DNA of 64,000 nt, from the NCBI GenBank assembly GCA_900208305.1, contig OAPG01000003.1, forward strand, positions 558,001 through 622,000. Reading direction: 5' to 3'. A program made the position numbers and the translations under genes. Shown one piece after another: positions 1 to 8,380 of the stretch; positions within the stretch are counted from its first letter, which is position 1, and each line of letters begins with the position of its first letter. The DNA is from Melanopsichium pennsylvanicum (Eukaryota > Basidiomycota > Ustilaginomycetes > Ustilaginales). The notes beneath the pieces are model-generated. The model did no database searches and had not been told where the DNA came from. It saw nothing but the letters and a program-made list of their open reading frames with translations.

Positions 1-66
1 ATTTGCCTCCTCCTTCAACTGAAGAGAGAATGGAGAGAATTTGTTTCTGAGTCTGGAAGCGAGAGG

Positions 67-74
67 TATAAAGA
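67..74 (+). promoter_or_regulatory. TATA-like box upstream of the transglycosylase-like gene
   Basis: TATAAAGA lies about 420 bases before the ATG at 490. If it is used, the transcript would have a long 5' leader of nearly 400 bases that includes the trinucleotide repeat at 421-473. Positions 1-489 hold no gene that I can support. Confidence 0.3.
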
Positions 75-420
75 AAGCGGACACAGTGATTGGATCTCGT
101 CTTGAAACTTTCTTAATTGTCCCGCAACCATCACCAACCTTGGGCCTCAACTTGAAAGCAGCAACTCTCGTTTTCATCCTTGAGAAATAATAAGCTACCA
201 AGAGTTCTCGCTGGTCGAGTCGGCTACCACTGCACCGGATCAGTTCCTCTGCCAAAGCTTTGTGTTTGAAGCACAATACTTCGCATTCACTTTCACAAGA
301 CGAGCGCTGCCGGACAGACATCTCCGTGAGTGTCACATACCCTCATTGACCTGCACAGAATCAACTACTTTCACCACTCTTTTCCTTTGAATTGGTTTGC
401 CACCCACCGCTGAGCAGAAC

Positions 421-441
421 ATCATCATCATCTTCATCATC

Positions 442-473
<32 letters not shown>
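421..473. repeat. Trinucleotide microsatellite (TCA/CAT then CAA)
   Basis: About seven TCA-type units (421-440) run into about eleven CAA units (441-473), ending 16 bases before the start codon at 490. It sits in the predicted 5' leader and would be a CA-rich, unstructured tract in the mRNA. It also produces an artefactual open frame of poly-Val/Asp on the minus strand, which I ignored. Confidence 0.9.
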
Positions 474-489
474 GAATTAGGCGTCGAAA

Positions 490-2187
490 ATGATGACAAA
501 ACAAGACTGGAGCACAGGTCTGCTGTGCTTCCTCGTAGCTCTGACCCTCAACAATGCTACTAACGCAGCCGTTATCCCTCAAAAGGCGCCAACGAAATTG
601 GTTCCGATCAACGCACTGACTCAGAGCTCGCCCACGCCTCTTCCCGTCGTATCCACCTATACGTTGTACTTCGGAAGCCAAGGCGCCACCGTAGCTGCTC
701 CGGTTTTATCATCTCAAAGTGTCGCTCCCGTTGCTTCGAGCAACACTGGTTTCAAAAGCGCTATGTCTTCAAGCGCCACTCCTGCCCGATCCACTGCCAA
801 GTGCTCTGTGAAGAAATCTTCCGCTATTAGCGTCTCTGCTTCGACCAATATTGCGTCAAAGTCCGTTACGAGCAATCAAACAAACACCATCTTCCCCACC
901 GTTGCGCCCGCGATCCCTACTTTGAACACAAAGAACCAAAGACTGATGGTTTCAGCTGAAGCAGTGCTTCCTCACAGCTTCATGAACAAAGTCGACAGCT
1001 TGGTTGAAACGTATCAAGGGATTACAGGGCGGAAGGCGAGGCAGGTGGCGCTCGTCTTGGCCAATCAGACAAATGTCATTGCGAATACGTCTAAGGCTGA
1101 GTCGATTCTTTCGAACTTGGCCGAAGCTTATCCAAACAACAATGCGACTGCCCAAGGCGTGAGGGGAAATGGTATGCTTTTGGATTGGACCGCAGCAACA
1201 GTCCTCACTACTGCTGCTGCTAAAGACGTGGCTCAAGTTGACTCAAGTGCGAGGAGTAAGAGACTCACCAAGTTGCCTCAACAGCTCGTCATGGCTTCAG
1301 GCAGGTCCAACATCACCTTGTTGAGCAATACGCCTGATTATGGACCCGATCAAATTCGGCATGATCTTCACGTCATTCGTGCTTGGGGTGGTGATCTCAA
1401 TCAGCTGTCCACTCGTGCTCTGCTTGACGAAACGGTGGCAGCCGTCATGTCGGCCTCTTTGCGATACTTTCCCGAACTCTCTACAAAAGATGCAGCAAGG
1501 ATGATCATGGCCGACATTAAAGCCGAGTCAGATTTTGATCCGAATAACATTAGTGGAGGTCGTTTGGACTCGGGTTCGTCGTGGGGATTGATGCAAGTCT
1601 CACCTATCGGTTCTGGAGAGCTCAAACTTTTTCAACAACATGCAACGGTAAAACACAACACATACTCGTGGGATGAACAGTATAACGTTACCACCACCCC
1701 GAACTCATTTGGTTCAGGTCCATTACTCGATTGGAATACAGACAAAGTGCTAAATTTAAAATCTTTGACAAACGCAGACCTGATGCGACCCTGGGTCAAT
1801 ATTCATGTAGCAACCTGGATCCAGAGCAATTTAGCAAGGACGAGCAGTCAGGATCCATACACTTGGTCAGAGGTATATGAGAAAAGTAATAAGTTCAGGA
1901 ATGCGAACAACACCAACCACACAAAGGCGACCACGGCCGAGTGGCTGGCATTGAATCAAAGCTTGATAGGTGCAGGTTTGCCAAAAACATGCTTGACAGG
2001 CTTGGGTAGTTGGGTGGCAGGTCCAGCAGTCGATGGATACGGTAGCTACACTCAAAAGGGAGACGATATCAGTCAGCCTTACTTTAGAAACATTGCCCAA
2101 GGTCTCAGTGTTTTGTACAGCAAGAATGTCCAGCCCACGTGGTTGAACAGTCTAGAACTTCGCGCAGGACTGGTGGATTATCACTGA
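490..2187 (+). CDS. Secreted protein with lytic transglycosylase (lysozyme-like) domain
   Basis: The protein has 565 residues. It begins with a signal peptide: a hydrophobic core at about residues 10-20 and a probable cleavage after the TNA at 24-26. A Ser/Thr/Ala/Val-rich, low-complexity stretch follows to about residue 150, as in O-glycosylated fungal secreted proteins. The C-terminal part holds a lysozyme-like signature: Glu346 in ESDFDP, an SGGRLDSGSSWG loop and GLMQVSP at 366-372. This matches the catalytic-Glu motif and GLMQ motif of soluble lytic transglycosylases (GH23/SLT fold), which cleave peptidoglycan or chitin-like glycans. What is seen is the signal peptide and the motif order; the enzymatic activity and target are inferred. 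Several NxT/S sequons are present. The gene has no visible intron and lies upstream of EXO70, which points toward it with only 192 bases between the stop codons. Confidence 0.75.
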   Translation: MMTKQDWSTGLLCFLVALTLNNATNAAVIPQKAPTKLVPINALTQSSPTPLPVVSTYTLYFGSQGATVAAPVLSSQSVAPVASSNTGFKSAMSSSATPARSTAKCSVKKSSAISVSASTNIASKSVTSNQTNTIFPTVAPAIPTLNTKNQRLMVSAEAVLPHSFMNKVDSLVETYQGITGRKARQVALVLANQTNVIANTSKAESILSNLAEAYPNNNATAQGVRGNGMLLDWTAATVLTTAAAKDVAQVDSSARSKRLTKLPQQLVMASGRSNITLLSNTPDYGPDQIRHDLHVIRAWGGDLNQLSTRALLDETVAAVMSASLRYFPELSTKDAARMIMADIKAESDFDPNNISGGRLDSGSSWGLMQVSPIGSGELKLFQQHATVKHNTYSWDEQYNVTTTPNSFGSGPLLDWNTDKVLNLKSLTNADLMRPWVNIHVATWIQSNLARTSSQDPYTWSEVYEKSNKFRNANNTNHTKATTAEWLALNQSLIGAGLPKTCLTGLGSWVAGPAVDGYGSYTQKGDDISQPYFRNIAQGLSVLYSKNVQPTWLNSLELRAGLVDYH

Positions 2188-2379
2188 GCTGCGCACCAAT
2201 CTATTCACACCGCCAGCATCAAGCCGTCTTTGTATACTTTCCTCACGCTTTTCACACTGTATCCAAGTTTGCAGACTCTAAAAGGATACAATTCAGGATC
2301 GAGAAACATCAATACAAATACAAGAATCCACTCTCATCACGACCTTCACTTTTCATTCCGTTGAAACACCTTTGTGAGA

Positions 2380-4578
2380 CTAGCGGAAGAGACTGGCAAT
2401 TTTTTCCTCCACCTCCTGCTCGGTCATCCTGATATGCTTACTTGGATTCTTTGTAAAGTCACCCGCCTTGTGCTTACCCAAGAACCTCGCATACATGGGA
2501 CAAACGAGTCTCGTCACATCCCTCCTTAAACTCTCCTTCAACTCTGCATCCTCCCTACTCACGGGATACGCTCTGTGCAACTTCTCCAGATCATCCAATG
2601 CTTCATAGAATTTGGCAAACCTATCCTTGACCTGATTCTTCTCGCTCCCACCCCCTACTCCGATCAACTTTGACGTGGCGTGTCGGTGATAGTGAGCTCC
2701 TGCATTGAGCGGTTGATCTTCCATCAAAGGTGAGATCACTGGAGACCATGCGTCGAGATACGCTGCATTCGCTTGACGCAGGGCTGTGTTGAGAAGATCG
2801 TCTCCAATTTCACCCAGATGAAGCGACAGCATCGAGACCGAGGCACCGTCTTCCGTGGCGCCAAGGAAGGAAGGAAGAGATGAAGAGAGTGTGCGACGAA
2901 GATGGCCGATGTTGTTGAGCAAAAACACCGAGGCCGTGGAAGGTTGACGGATGGCTCCAGATCGTGCTTCGAGAGAGGTCAGTACTACTGCCAACACATC
3001 GTTCAGGTAATCACCGACGATGCTCTGCTTGCTTGCGTCGCTATCCAGTTCCAGTGAAAGGACGGGAGCGACACCGCTAGACATCATCCAGTTGCCGTTT
3101 CCGAGAGTGTGCAGCAAGGGCGAGACGACATCGCTGTACTCTGTGATTTGGCGGGTGAATTGTAGCCCGAGATACGTGATCTCGTTGACCGACGTGCTGG
3201 GTACTTCAGTGGCTTTGCGTGGAGGGATGGCCTTGACGTCTTCGATGAAGCGTGGGAAGATACCGATGGCGATGTTTTTAAGCTTGCTGTAGATCTCGAG
3301 CAATTCGGCTGCGGGGGAGAAGCCTGCGTTGAGGTCAAGATCGGACTTGTCGATAGGAGAGCTGCTGTGAAGGGGTGCTTCTGGCGAGTCTTCCATAGAA
3401 CGGATGAGAACATCCCAGCGTCCTGTAAGAATGATCCCAGACAGTGCGCCGATCATGTCGAGCAAGAAGGATGTATGTGTTGCCAGATGCCTACGCACGT
3501 GGGACTGAATTGTGCTGAGCGACTCGATCAAGCCTGTGAGCGATGCAGAGACGAGCTGAGAGAAGGCTGAGGCCAACAAAAGAGATTCCTTATCGAGTTC
3601 GGTGGATGAGACTAGCCCTTGGAGGATGCGATACTCATTATCTAGCATGCCGTAGTATGCTTCGAACATTTCCACCGCTCCCGCCTCTCCTCGACGATAC
3701 GCCGAGGAATGGTCCTCGTCATCATCATACGTCACCATGACCATACCAGCGCCACTCGCACCCGTGCCAATCTTTTCTAAAGCGTACCGCTGCAGCTTGG
3801 CAGCGAGAGGACCGAGAGACTGGATAAGATAATTGCTCCTGACCGTTGCGTACGCCGCGAAGCCAGCTGAGAGAGGCGAATACCCTGTCCTGGGGTGTCT
3901 CGGCAACGTGGACAAGTAGTTCAAGATTGGCACAACAGCATTGTGCGTAGCCTCGCTCAGCACGGGATAGTGAGCATTCGTACTGAGCGCTGCCACATCC
4001 ACTGCTTCCGATTCTGCTCTGATCCAATCCGTCACGACGTTACAAAGATTTTTGGCACCGAGTTCGATAAGATCGCTCATCCTCTTCATGACTCCCTCTT
4101 GGCTCTTAAGATCGGATTTCTGCAAGTACTCGAGTCCTATAATGACCCTGTCAATCGTGTCCATGTAAGGCCGAGTGTCGCGCACATCCGGACCCTGTTT
4201 GAGCAAAGGCTGTTCATCGATGACGACATCGTAGTGGCCGAGAGTCTTGTTGAGCGCAGCGAGGGTTAGGTCGATGTTGTCTGACATGCGCGCAAGCCTT
4301 TGTGTGCCTTTATGTATAGGAAGGATGCTGCCCTCGAGCTTGATGAGACGCTTATCGAAACCAGAGAGGATAGTGGTCATGCGCGAAGTGAGGTTGTCAA
4401 GCTTGCGTTGGTTTTGGGAAAGCATTTGAAGCTCGGCGAAGGCAATTTCATTGTCATCATGAACAGTAGAGGTACTCATGTTGCTACTGTGGTTAGAGGA
4501 GGACGTATTGCGAACTGATCGTGGGTCGGGATTGAGAGATGTGAATGCTCTGCTGGCTTGGCTCGAGTAGGATGACAT
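2380..4578 (-). CDS. EXO70: Exocyst complex subunit EXO70
   Basis: The 732-residue product has an N-terminal helical, coiled-coil-like region (about residues 45-130, ELQMLSQNQRKLDNL...) and a long C-terminal helical-rod domain. The end, with FAKFYEALDDLEKLHRAYPV and a last segment RPxYxRF-like (CPMYARFLGKH) followed by KNPSKHIRMTEQEVE, is typical of the EXO70 family. EXO70 is the exocyst subunit that binds plasma-membrane phosphoinositides and Rho GTPases and directs secretory vesicles to growth sites, here presumably the bud and hyphal tip. Length is near that of other fungal EXO70 proteins and there is no intron. It shares a 621-base divergent promoter with the MsrA gene. I kept the first ATG because the frame opens only a few codons before it. 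Confidence 0.9.
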   Translation of the reverse strand: MSSYSSQASRAFTSLNPDPRSVRNTSSSNHSSNMSTSTVHDDNEIAFAELQMLSQNQRKLDNLTSRMTTILSGFDKRLIKLEGSILPIHKGTQRLARMSDNIDLTLAALNKTLGHYDVVIDEQPLLKQGPDVRDTRPYMDTIDRVIIGLEYLQKSDLKSQEGVMKRMSDLIELGAKNLCNVVTDWIRAESEAVDVAALSTNAHYPVLSEATHNAVVPILNYLSTLPRHPRTGYSPLSAGFAAYATVRSNYLIQSLGPLAAKLQRYALEKIGTGASGAGMVMVTYDDDEDHSSAYRRGEAGAVEMFEAYYGMLDNEYRILQGLVSSTELDKESLLLASAFSQLVSASLTGLIESLSTIQSHVRRHLATHTSFLLDMIGALSGIILTGRWDVLIRSMEDSPEAPLHSSSPIDKSDLDLNAGFSPAAELLEIYSKLKNIAIGIFPRFIEDVKAIPPRKATEVPSTSVNEITYLGLQFTRQITEYSDVVSPLLHTLGNGNWMMSSGVAPVLSLELDSDASKQSIVGDYLNDVLAVVLTSLEARSGAIRQPSTASVFLLNNIGHLRRTLSSSLPSFLGATEDGASVSMLSLHLGEIGDDLLNTALRQANAAYLDAWSPVISPLMEDQPLNAGAHYHRHATSKLIGVGGGSEKNQVKDRFAKFYEALDDLEKLHRAYPVSREDAELKESLRRDVTRLVCPMYARFLGKHKAGDFTKNPSKHIRMTEQEVEEKIASLFR

Positions 4579-5199
4579 CTTGCCGCAATGCCGCCCGAAC
4601 TGCTAGGGGGGAACCTTGGTAGCTCCGCTTTTGGACCTATCTTGTTCGAGCTGCACTTTTCCGCATTGCTCTTTGAGCCTTATATCGCAGCGTGTCGATT
4701 GCGATGCGACTGGATGAGTTAGAGAGGACAGTCTGTGATGGCTCCCGATTAAAGCTGAATGGTGCATCCTGTCCAACTTCGATTCGAGGGAAAGTGTTGG
4801 TTTTGCGTCAGTGCATGCGTGATGCAGACACCGCTCGATCGGGAGCTCAATCGAAAAATCTGTCCCGATTCCGTCTACTTTATTTTTATTTTCGTTTTTG
4901 GGTCTTGGCTGAGCAGTGACCGCCACCGCCCCAAGAAGCTTTGGAATCACGTCATCTTGGCGCACAACATGCCACAACGCAGCGTCGGACAGAGCTCAAA
5001 GTGGAGGAGCTAGCCCCGTTCAAGGGCCTCAGCTCATGGCATTCACGTTGGAGGGATACAGTATACAAATGTGGCCACTGTAACAACTTGTTCTCGTTAC
5101 GACACCAATCGCCATTACCATTTTGCAACGTGACCCATCCTGCGTCTACTCATCTTATCCCTCGTATCTGGCATCCTTGCGATCTTCTATCTCCCGCTC
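4579..5199. promoter_or_regulatory. Divergent intergenic region EXO70 / MsrA
   Basis: This holds the upstream regions of the two outward-facing genes. Open frames here have no recognisable protein content, and no strong TATA box or repeat was seen. Confidence 0.5.
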
Positions 5200-5838
5200 A
5201 TGAGCAGATACTTCTCGCTCTTCACCAAGTCTTCCCAACCTCTCATTCAACAACTCGGCTCACCGACTACGCCTACTGCCATCTCGGCACAGCAAGCACT
5301 CACGTCTGCCATGTCTGGCCAAGAAACTGCCACCGTCGCCTCTGGATGCTTCTGGGGGACCGAGGATATCTACCGAAAAGCCTATGGTAACGGCAAGGGA
5401 TTGCTTGACGCCAAGGTTGGTTTCATCGGTGGCCACGAATCGTCCAAGAACCCTTCATACGAAGAAGTTTGCACTGGCCGTACCGGTCACGCCGAAGCTA
5501 CCCAGATTCTGTACGACCCCAGCAAAGTATCGTACGCCGAGATCATTGAATTCTTCTACCGCACACACGATCCCACTCAGCTGAACCAGCAGGGTAACGA
5601 TAGAGGAACGCAGTACAGGTCGGCCATCTTCGCCCATGACCAGTCTCAGCTCGATATTGCCAAGAAGGTGACGGAGGAGGTGCAGAAGAAACACTTTGAC
5701 CCCAGGGGAAAGAAGATTGTGACTCACTTGGAGATTAGGAAGAAGCAAGATTTCTTTCCTGCTGATGATTACCACCAGCAGTATCTGATAAACAACCCCA
5801 ACGGCTACCATTGCAGTACTCACAGATACTGGTGGTAA
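5200..5838 (+). CDS. MXR1: Peptide methionine-S-sulfoxide reductase MsrA
   Basis: The 212-residue protein contains the MsrA active-site motif GCFWG (catalytic Cys50), then GYxGG-like VGFIGGHE, the YEEVCTGRTGHAE segment and the QGNDRGTQYRSAIF segment, all diagnostic of the family. MsrA reduces the S-epimer of methionine sulfoxide in proteins using thioredoxin and protects against oxidative damage. The core starts at Met38 (ATG at 5311, MSGQ...), so residues 1-37 are an extension. It is basic at its start and rich in Ser/Thr/Gln, and may be a mitochondrial presequence. Both starts could be used to make mitochondrial and cytosolic forms; that is inference. The C-terminus ends HRYWW rather than with a PTS1 signal. 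Confidence 0.93.
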   Translation: MSRYFSLFTKSSQPLIQQLGSPTTPTAISAQQALTSAMSGQETATVASGCFWGTEDIYRKAYGNGKGLLDAKVGFIGGHESSKNPSYEEVCTGRTGHAEATQILYDPSKVSYAEIIEFFYRTHDPTQLNQQGNDRGTQYRSAIFAHDQSQLDIAKKVTEEVQKKHFDPRGKKIVTHLEIRKKQDFFPADDYHQQYLINNPNGYHCSTHRYWW

Positions 5839-6518
5839 GCGCACCGTCTCCAGTGAGGCTCTCGAGCAGTAGTAAACAGTATAATGTGTGAATTTATAAT
5901 AGCAGGAAGTCGACTCACTCAGTGCCTATCCTTTCCGTACTGCAAGCCTTTTCGATTGTGCCCATACAAAAGTGTTTTGCCGAAATGATTGACGAAGAGA
6001 GTTCTCTCACGTCTCCTTGAAGTGAACGACGATCTTTCATGGGTACGTTGAAGAAAGCTCACTTCTAAATCAACAAAAGATGAGTCGGCGAACAAAATGA
6101 GAGATGTTAGGCCGGTCTGGGGTAGGAACCTCGCGCCAAACCGCTCAGCTTAGACGCGTGGTACTAAAGAATAGGTTCAGCTCAGACGATTGTGCTTGGA
6201 TGCACAGCCGCGCACATCTGCACTGACATCAACACCTCCACCAATGCGCCTATTCCACCCTTAAACCCAACTAATGCTAAACCAACACATCCTCTTCCCT
6301 CCTATCATCCGTCCATTCTGCGTCGATTTTTACGCACGCTTCATTTCTGCAACGCCCCATCGTGTGCCATCATTCCTCACCATCTTACTCATGTACCCTT
6401 CATTTTCATCCACCTTGCAATTCGCTTAGTGTAGTGTAAAGGGAACCTAGTCTATATCGCTTATCATCCCCGCTCAGTACGAAACTTCAAGCCTCCGCGC
6501 CAGCTATTCACCGTCACC
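5839..6518 (+). promoter_or_regulatory. Intergenic region upstream of LIM-domain gene
   Basis: Downstream of about 6190 the plus strand is strongly C/T/A-rich and G-poor, typical of a fungal promoter and 5' leader. An 80-codon open frame inside it begins with GTG and has no protein-like character. Confidence 0.45.
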
Positions 6519-8018
6519 ATGCCGCGCTTTGCAGTACCTCCAGCACCCAAGTGTGCCAGATGCCAAACTAGCGTCTACCTCGCCGAACAAGTCATTGGTC
6601 CAGCATCAAAACCGTACCACAAGACGTGCTTGACGTGCGTCGTGTGCAACAAACGTCTCGACTCGACACTTTTGGTGGAGCACGATGGCGAACCGTACTG
6701 TAAAAACTGCCATAAGGAGCATCTGGGAACAGGAAAGGGAGGGTTTGCCAAGGCGGTGAATTTGAATACGACCAGTCCCAAGAGTCCGAGTACCAATCTT
6801 GGTGGGACGAGTGCTAGGAGTCCTGCCGGTACGCCAAGCAGGCTAGGTGGGGCAATGGGGGGTTTCAATACGCCCGAGACGAAAATGACTAGAGGAGGTA
6901 TAGGTGAAGGAGGGGGGGCGAGGAGGTCGCCAAGTCCGACAAAGCTCACGCCTGGAGCTTCGCTGACCGGTAGTGAGGACCAAGTACCGAGCATCAGCAT
7001 TCATCCTCGTGAAACAGGAATAGGTAGTCCTCTTGCCGCAAGATCGACATCTCCGGCCAAGGCCTCAAGTCCGACGCGGACAGGATCAAGCCCGCCTTCC
7101 TCGACACCAATCCGTTCCATCGATGAAGCCATCGCCTCTGGTAACTCTGACCTATCCGATCCTGTCGCGCGTCTTCAAGCTGCGGTCGGAGGCATGGGCA
7201 TCAATTCGACCTCAACCTCCAAACCTGCACCATCTTCATTTGACAGTCACGACACCCCCTACCAAACTTCAAGTGCAGGTCGAACGATTCCATCGGTCGA
7301 CTACTATGCCACACCATCGCCTCCTCCCACAAACACCCGTCCTGCACCCACATCCAAACCTTCATACACTGAAGAAACATCATTTGCGGAGGACGGTACT
7401 CCGATAACCATTCAGACGCGCCGTGTTGCAGCCACAGACACCATCGGTAGCATCCGTTTCACCGGAACCTCTTCTCCTACACCCAAACCTTCAGCCAAGG
7501 TCAACTCTCAACCGCCTCTTGCCAATTTGGGCGCTCTACCTGCACCAAAGAGACCCGATCCAAAGACTCTGACGGGTGCTTCGGGTACCGCCAAAATCGC
7601 GCCTCCTCGAACCATCACCAACACTTCTACCCAAAACCTCCCCAATTTCGCTTCGTCTAGTTCCGACGATTTTGCTAGCGCTAGTTGTGGAAAGAAATCG
7701 GGGATTGATCGGATTGGGTTGAGTTCGAGCATTGTGGATGCGTCAGGGGGTACGCCTCTGTGCGCGAGATGTCACAGACCCGTATATTTTGCAGAGCAGA
7801 AGGCGGCGGCGGGTAGAAAATGGCATAGAGCTTGTTTGAGATGCGATGGATGCAATACTACGTTGGAGAGTGGCAAGTTGGAAGAAGGTCCAGTGAATGG
7901 AAGTGAGGGTAAGGCGCCAAAGGGTGGTGCGAATGTTTGGTGTAGGATTTGCTATGCAAAGTACTTTGGTCCCAAAGGTTTGGGTGTCGGGTTAAGCTTG
8001 CCAGATACCATGGGTTGA
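6519..8018 (+). CDS. Protein with two LIM domains
   Basis: The 499-residue protein carries one LIM domain at each end. The first (Cys12-x2-Cys15 ... HKTC ... CVVC ... YCKNCHKEHLG, residues 12-68) and the second (Cys415-x2-Cys ... HRAC ... CDGC ... WCRICYAKYFG, 415-482) each have the eight expected zinc ligands. Between them lies about 350 residues of Ser/Pro/Thr-rich, probably unstructured sequence with many SP/TP phosphorylation-type sites. LIM domains are protein-protein interaction modules of actin-associated and Rho-signalling proteins. The terminal FGPKG after each LIM resembles the cysteine-rich-protein subfamily, whose LIMs end in a Gly-rich stretch. A role in the cytoskeleton is inferred from family only. 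Its 3' end faces that of the DHHC gene. Confidence 0.85.
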   Translation: MPRFAVPPAPKCARCQTSVYLAEQVIGPASKPYHKTCLTCVVCNKRLDSTLLVEHDGEPYCKNCHKEHLGTGKGGFAKAVNLNTTSPKSPSTNLGGTSARSPAGTPSRLGGAMGGFNTPETKMTRGGIGEGGGARRSPSPTKLTPGASLTGSEDQVPSISIHPRETGIGSPLAARSTSPAKASSPTRTGSSPPSSTPIRSIDEAIASGNSDLSDPVARLQAAVGGMGINSTSTSKPAPSSFDSHDTPYQTSSAGRTIPSVDYYATPSPPPTNTRPAPTSKPSYTEETSFAEDGTPITIQTRRVAATDTIGSIRFTGTSSPTPKPSAKVNSQPPLANLGALPAPKRPDPKTLTGASGTAKIAPPRTITNTSTQNLPNFASSSSDDFASASCGKKSGIDRIGLSSSIVDASGGTPLCARCHRPVYFAEQKAAAGRKWHRACLRCDGCNTTLESGKLEEGPVNGSEGKAPKGGANVWCRICYAKYFGPKGLGVGLSLPDTMG

Positions 8019-8380
8019 CAAGTTACACACATGGAGCCAAGACTGATGAATAGAGATACGAAATAAACCCCAAAACAAGCCTGTAGCAAACATGTGTTGT
8101 GATGGTTTTGATGGTTTGGGCGACGAGATTGTGCTGGTTAGTTGGCGTAACTTGGGAATTTTCAAACCGAAACTGAATCCAAAACGAGATAGGTTTTGCA
8201 CACCGTGATTGTAATCAGGTAATGCACACGCACCCAACTAGAGTGGATACGTTGGAGAATCATACAAGTCCACTCATGTTGGGACTTGTAGGGTATATTG
8301 ATAGCTTAATGTCAAATGATTCACATGCATAATGTGGGAAAGGAAGCGAACCAAATTTATCCAAGTGATTCTCAAACCCC
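8019..8380. other. Convergent 3' intergenic region
   Basis: This carries the 3' untranslated regions of the LIM gene (+) and the DHHC gene (-). It is AT-richer than the flanking coding sequence and no gene or repeat was seen. Confidence 0.5.

Noticed and set aside
361..681. Minus-strand frame with poly-Val/Asp
   Set aside because: It is the reverse translation of the trinucleotide repeat and of the signal-peptide exon of the transglycosylase-like gene.
5455..5844. 129-codon minus-strand frame opposite MsrA
   Set aside because: It overlaps the MsrA catalytic core on the other strand and has no protein-like composition.
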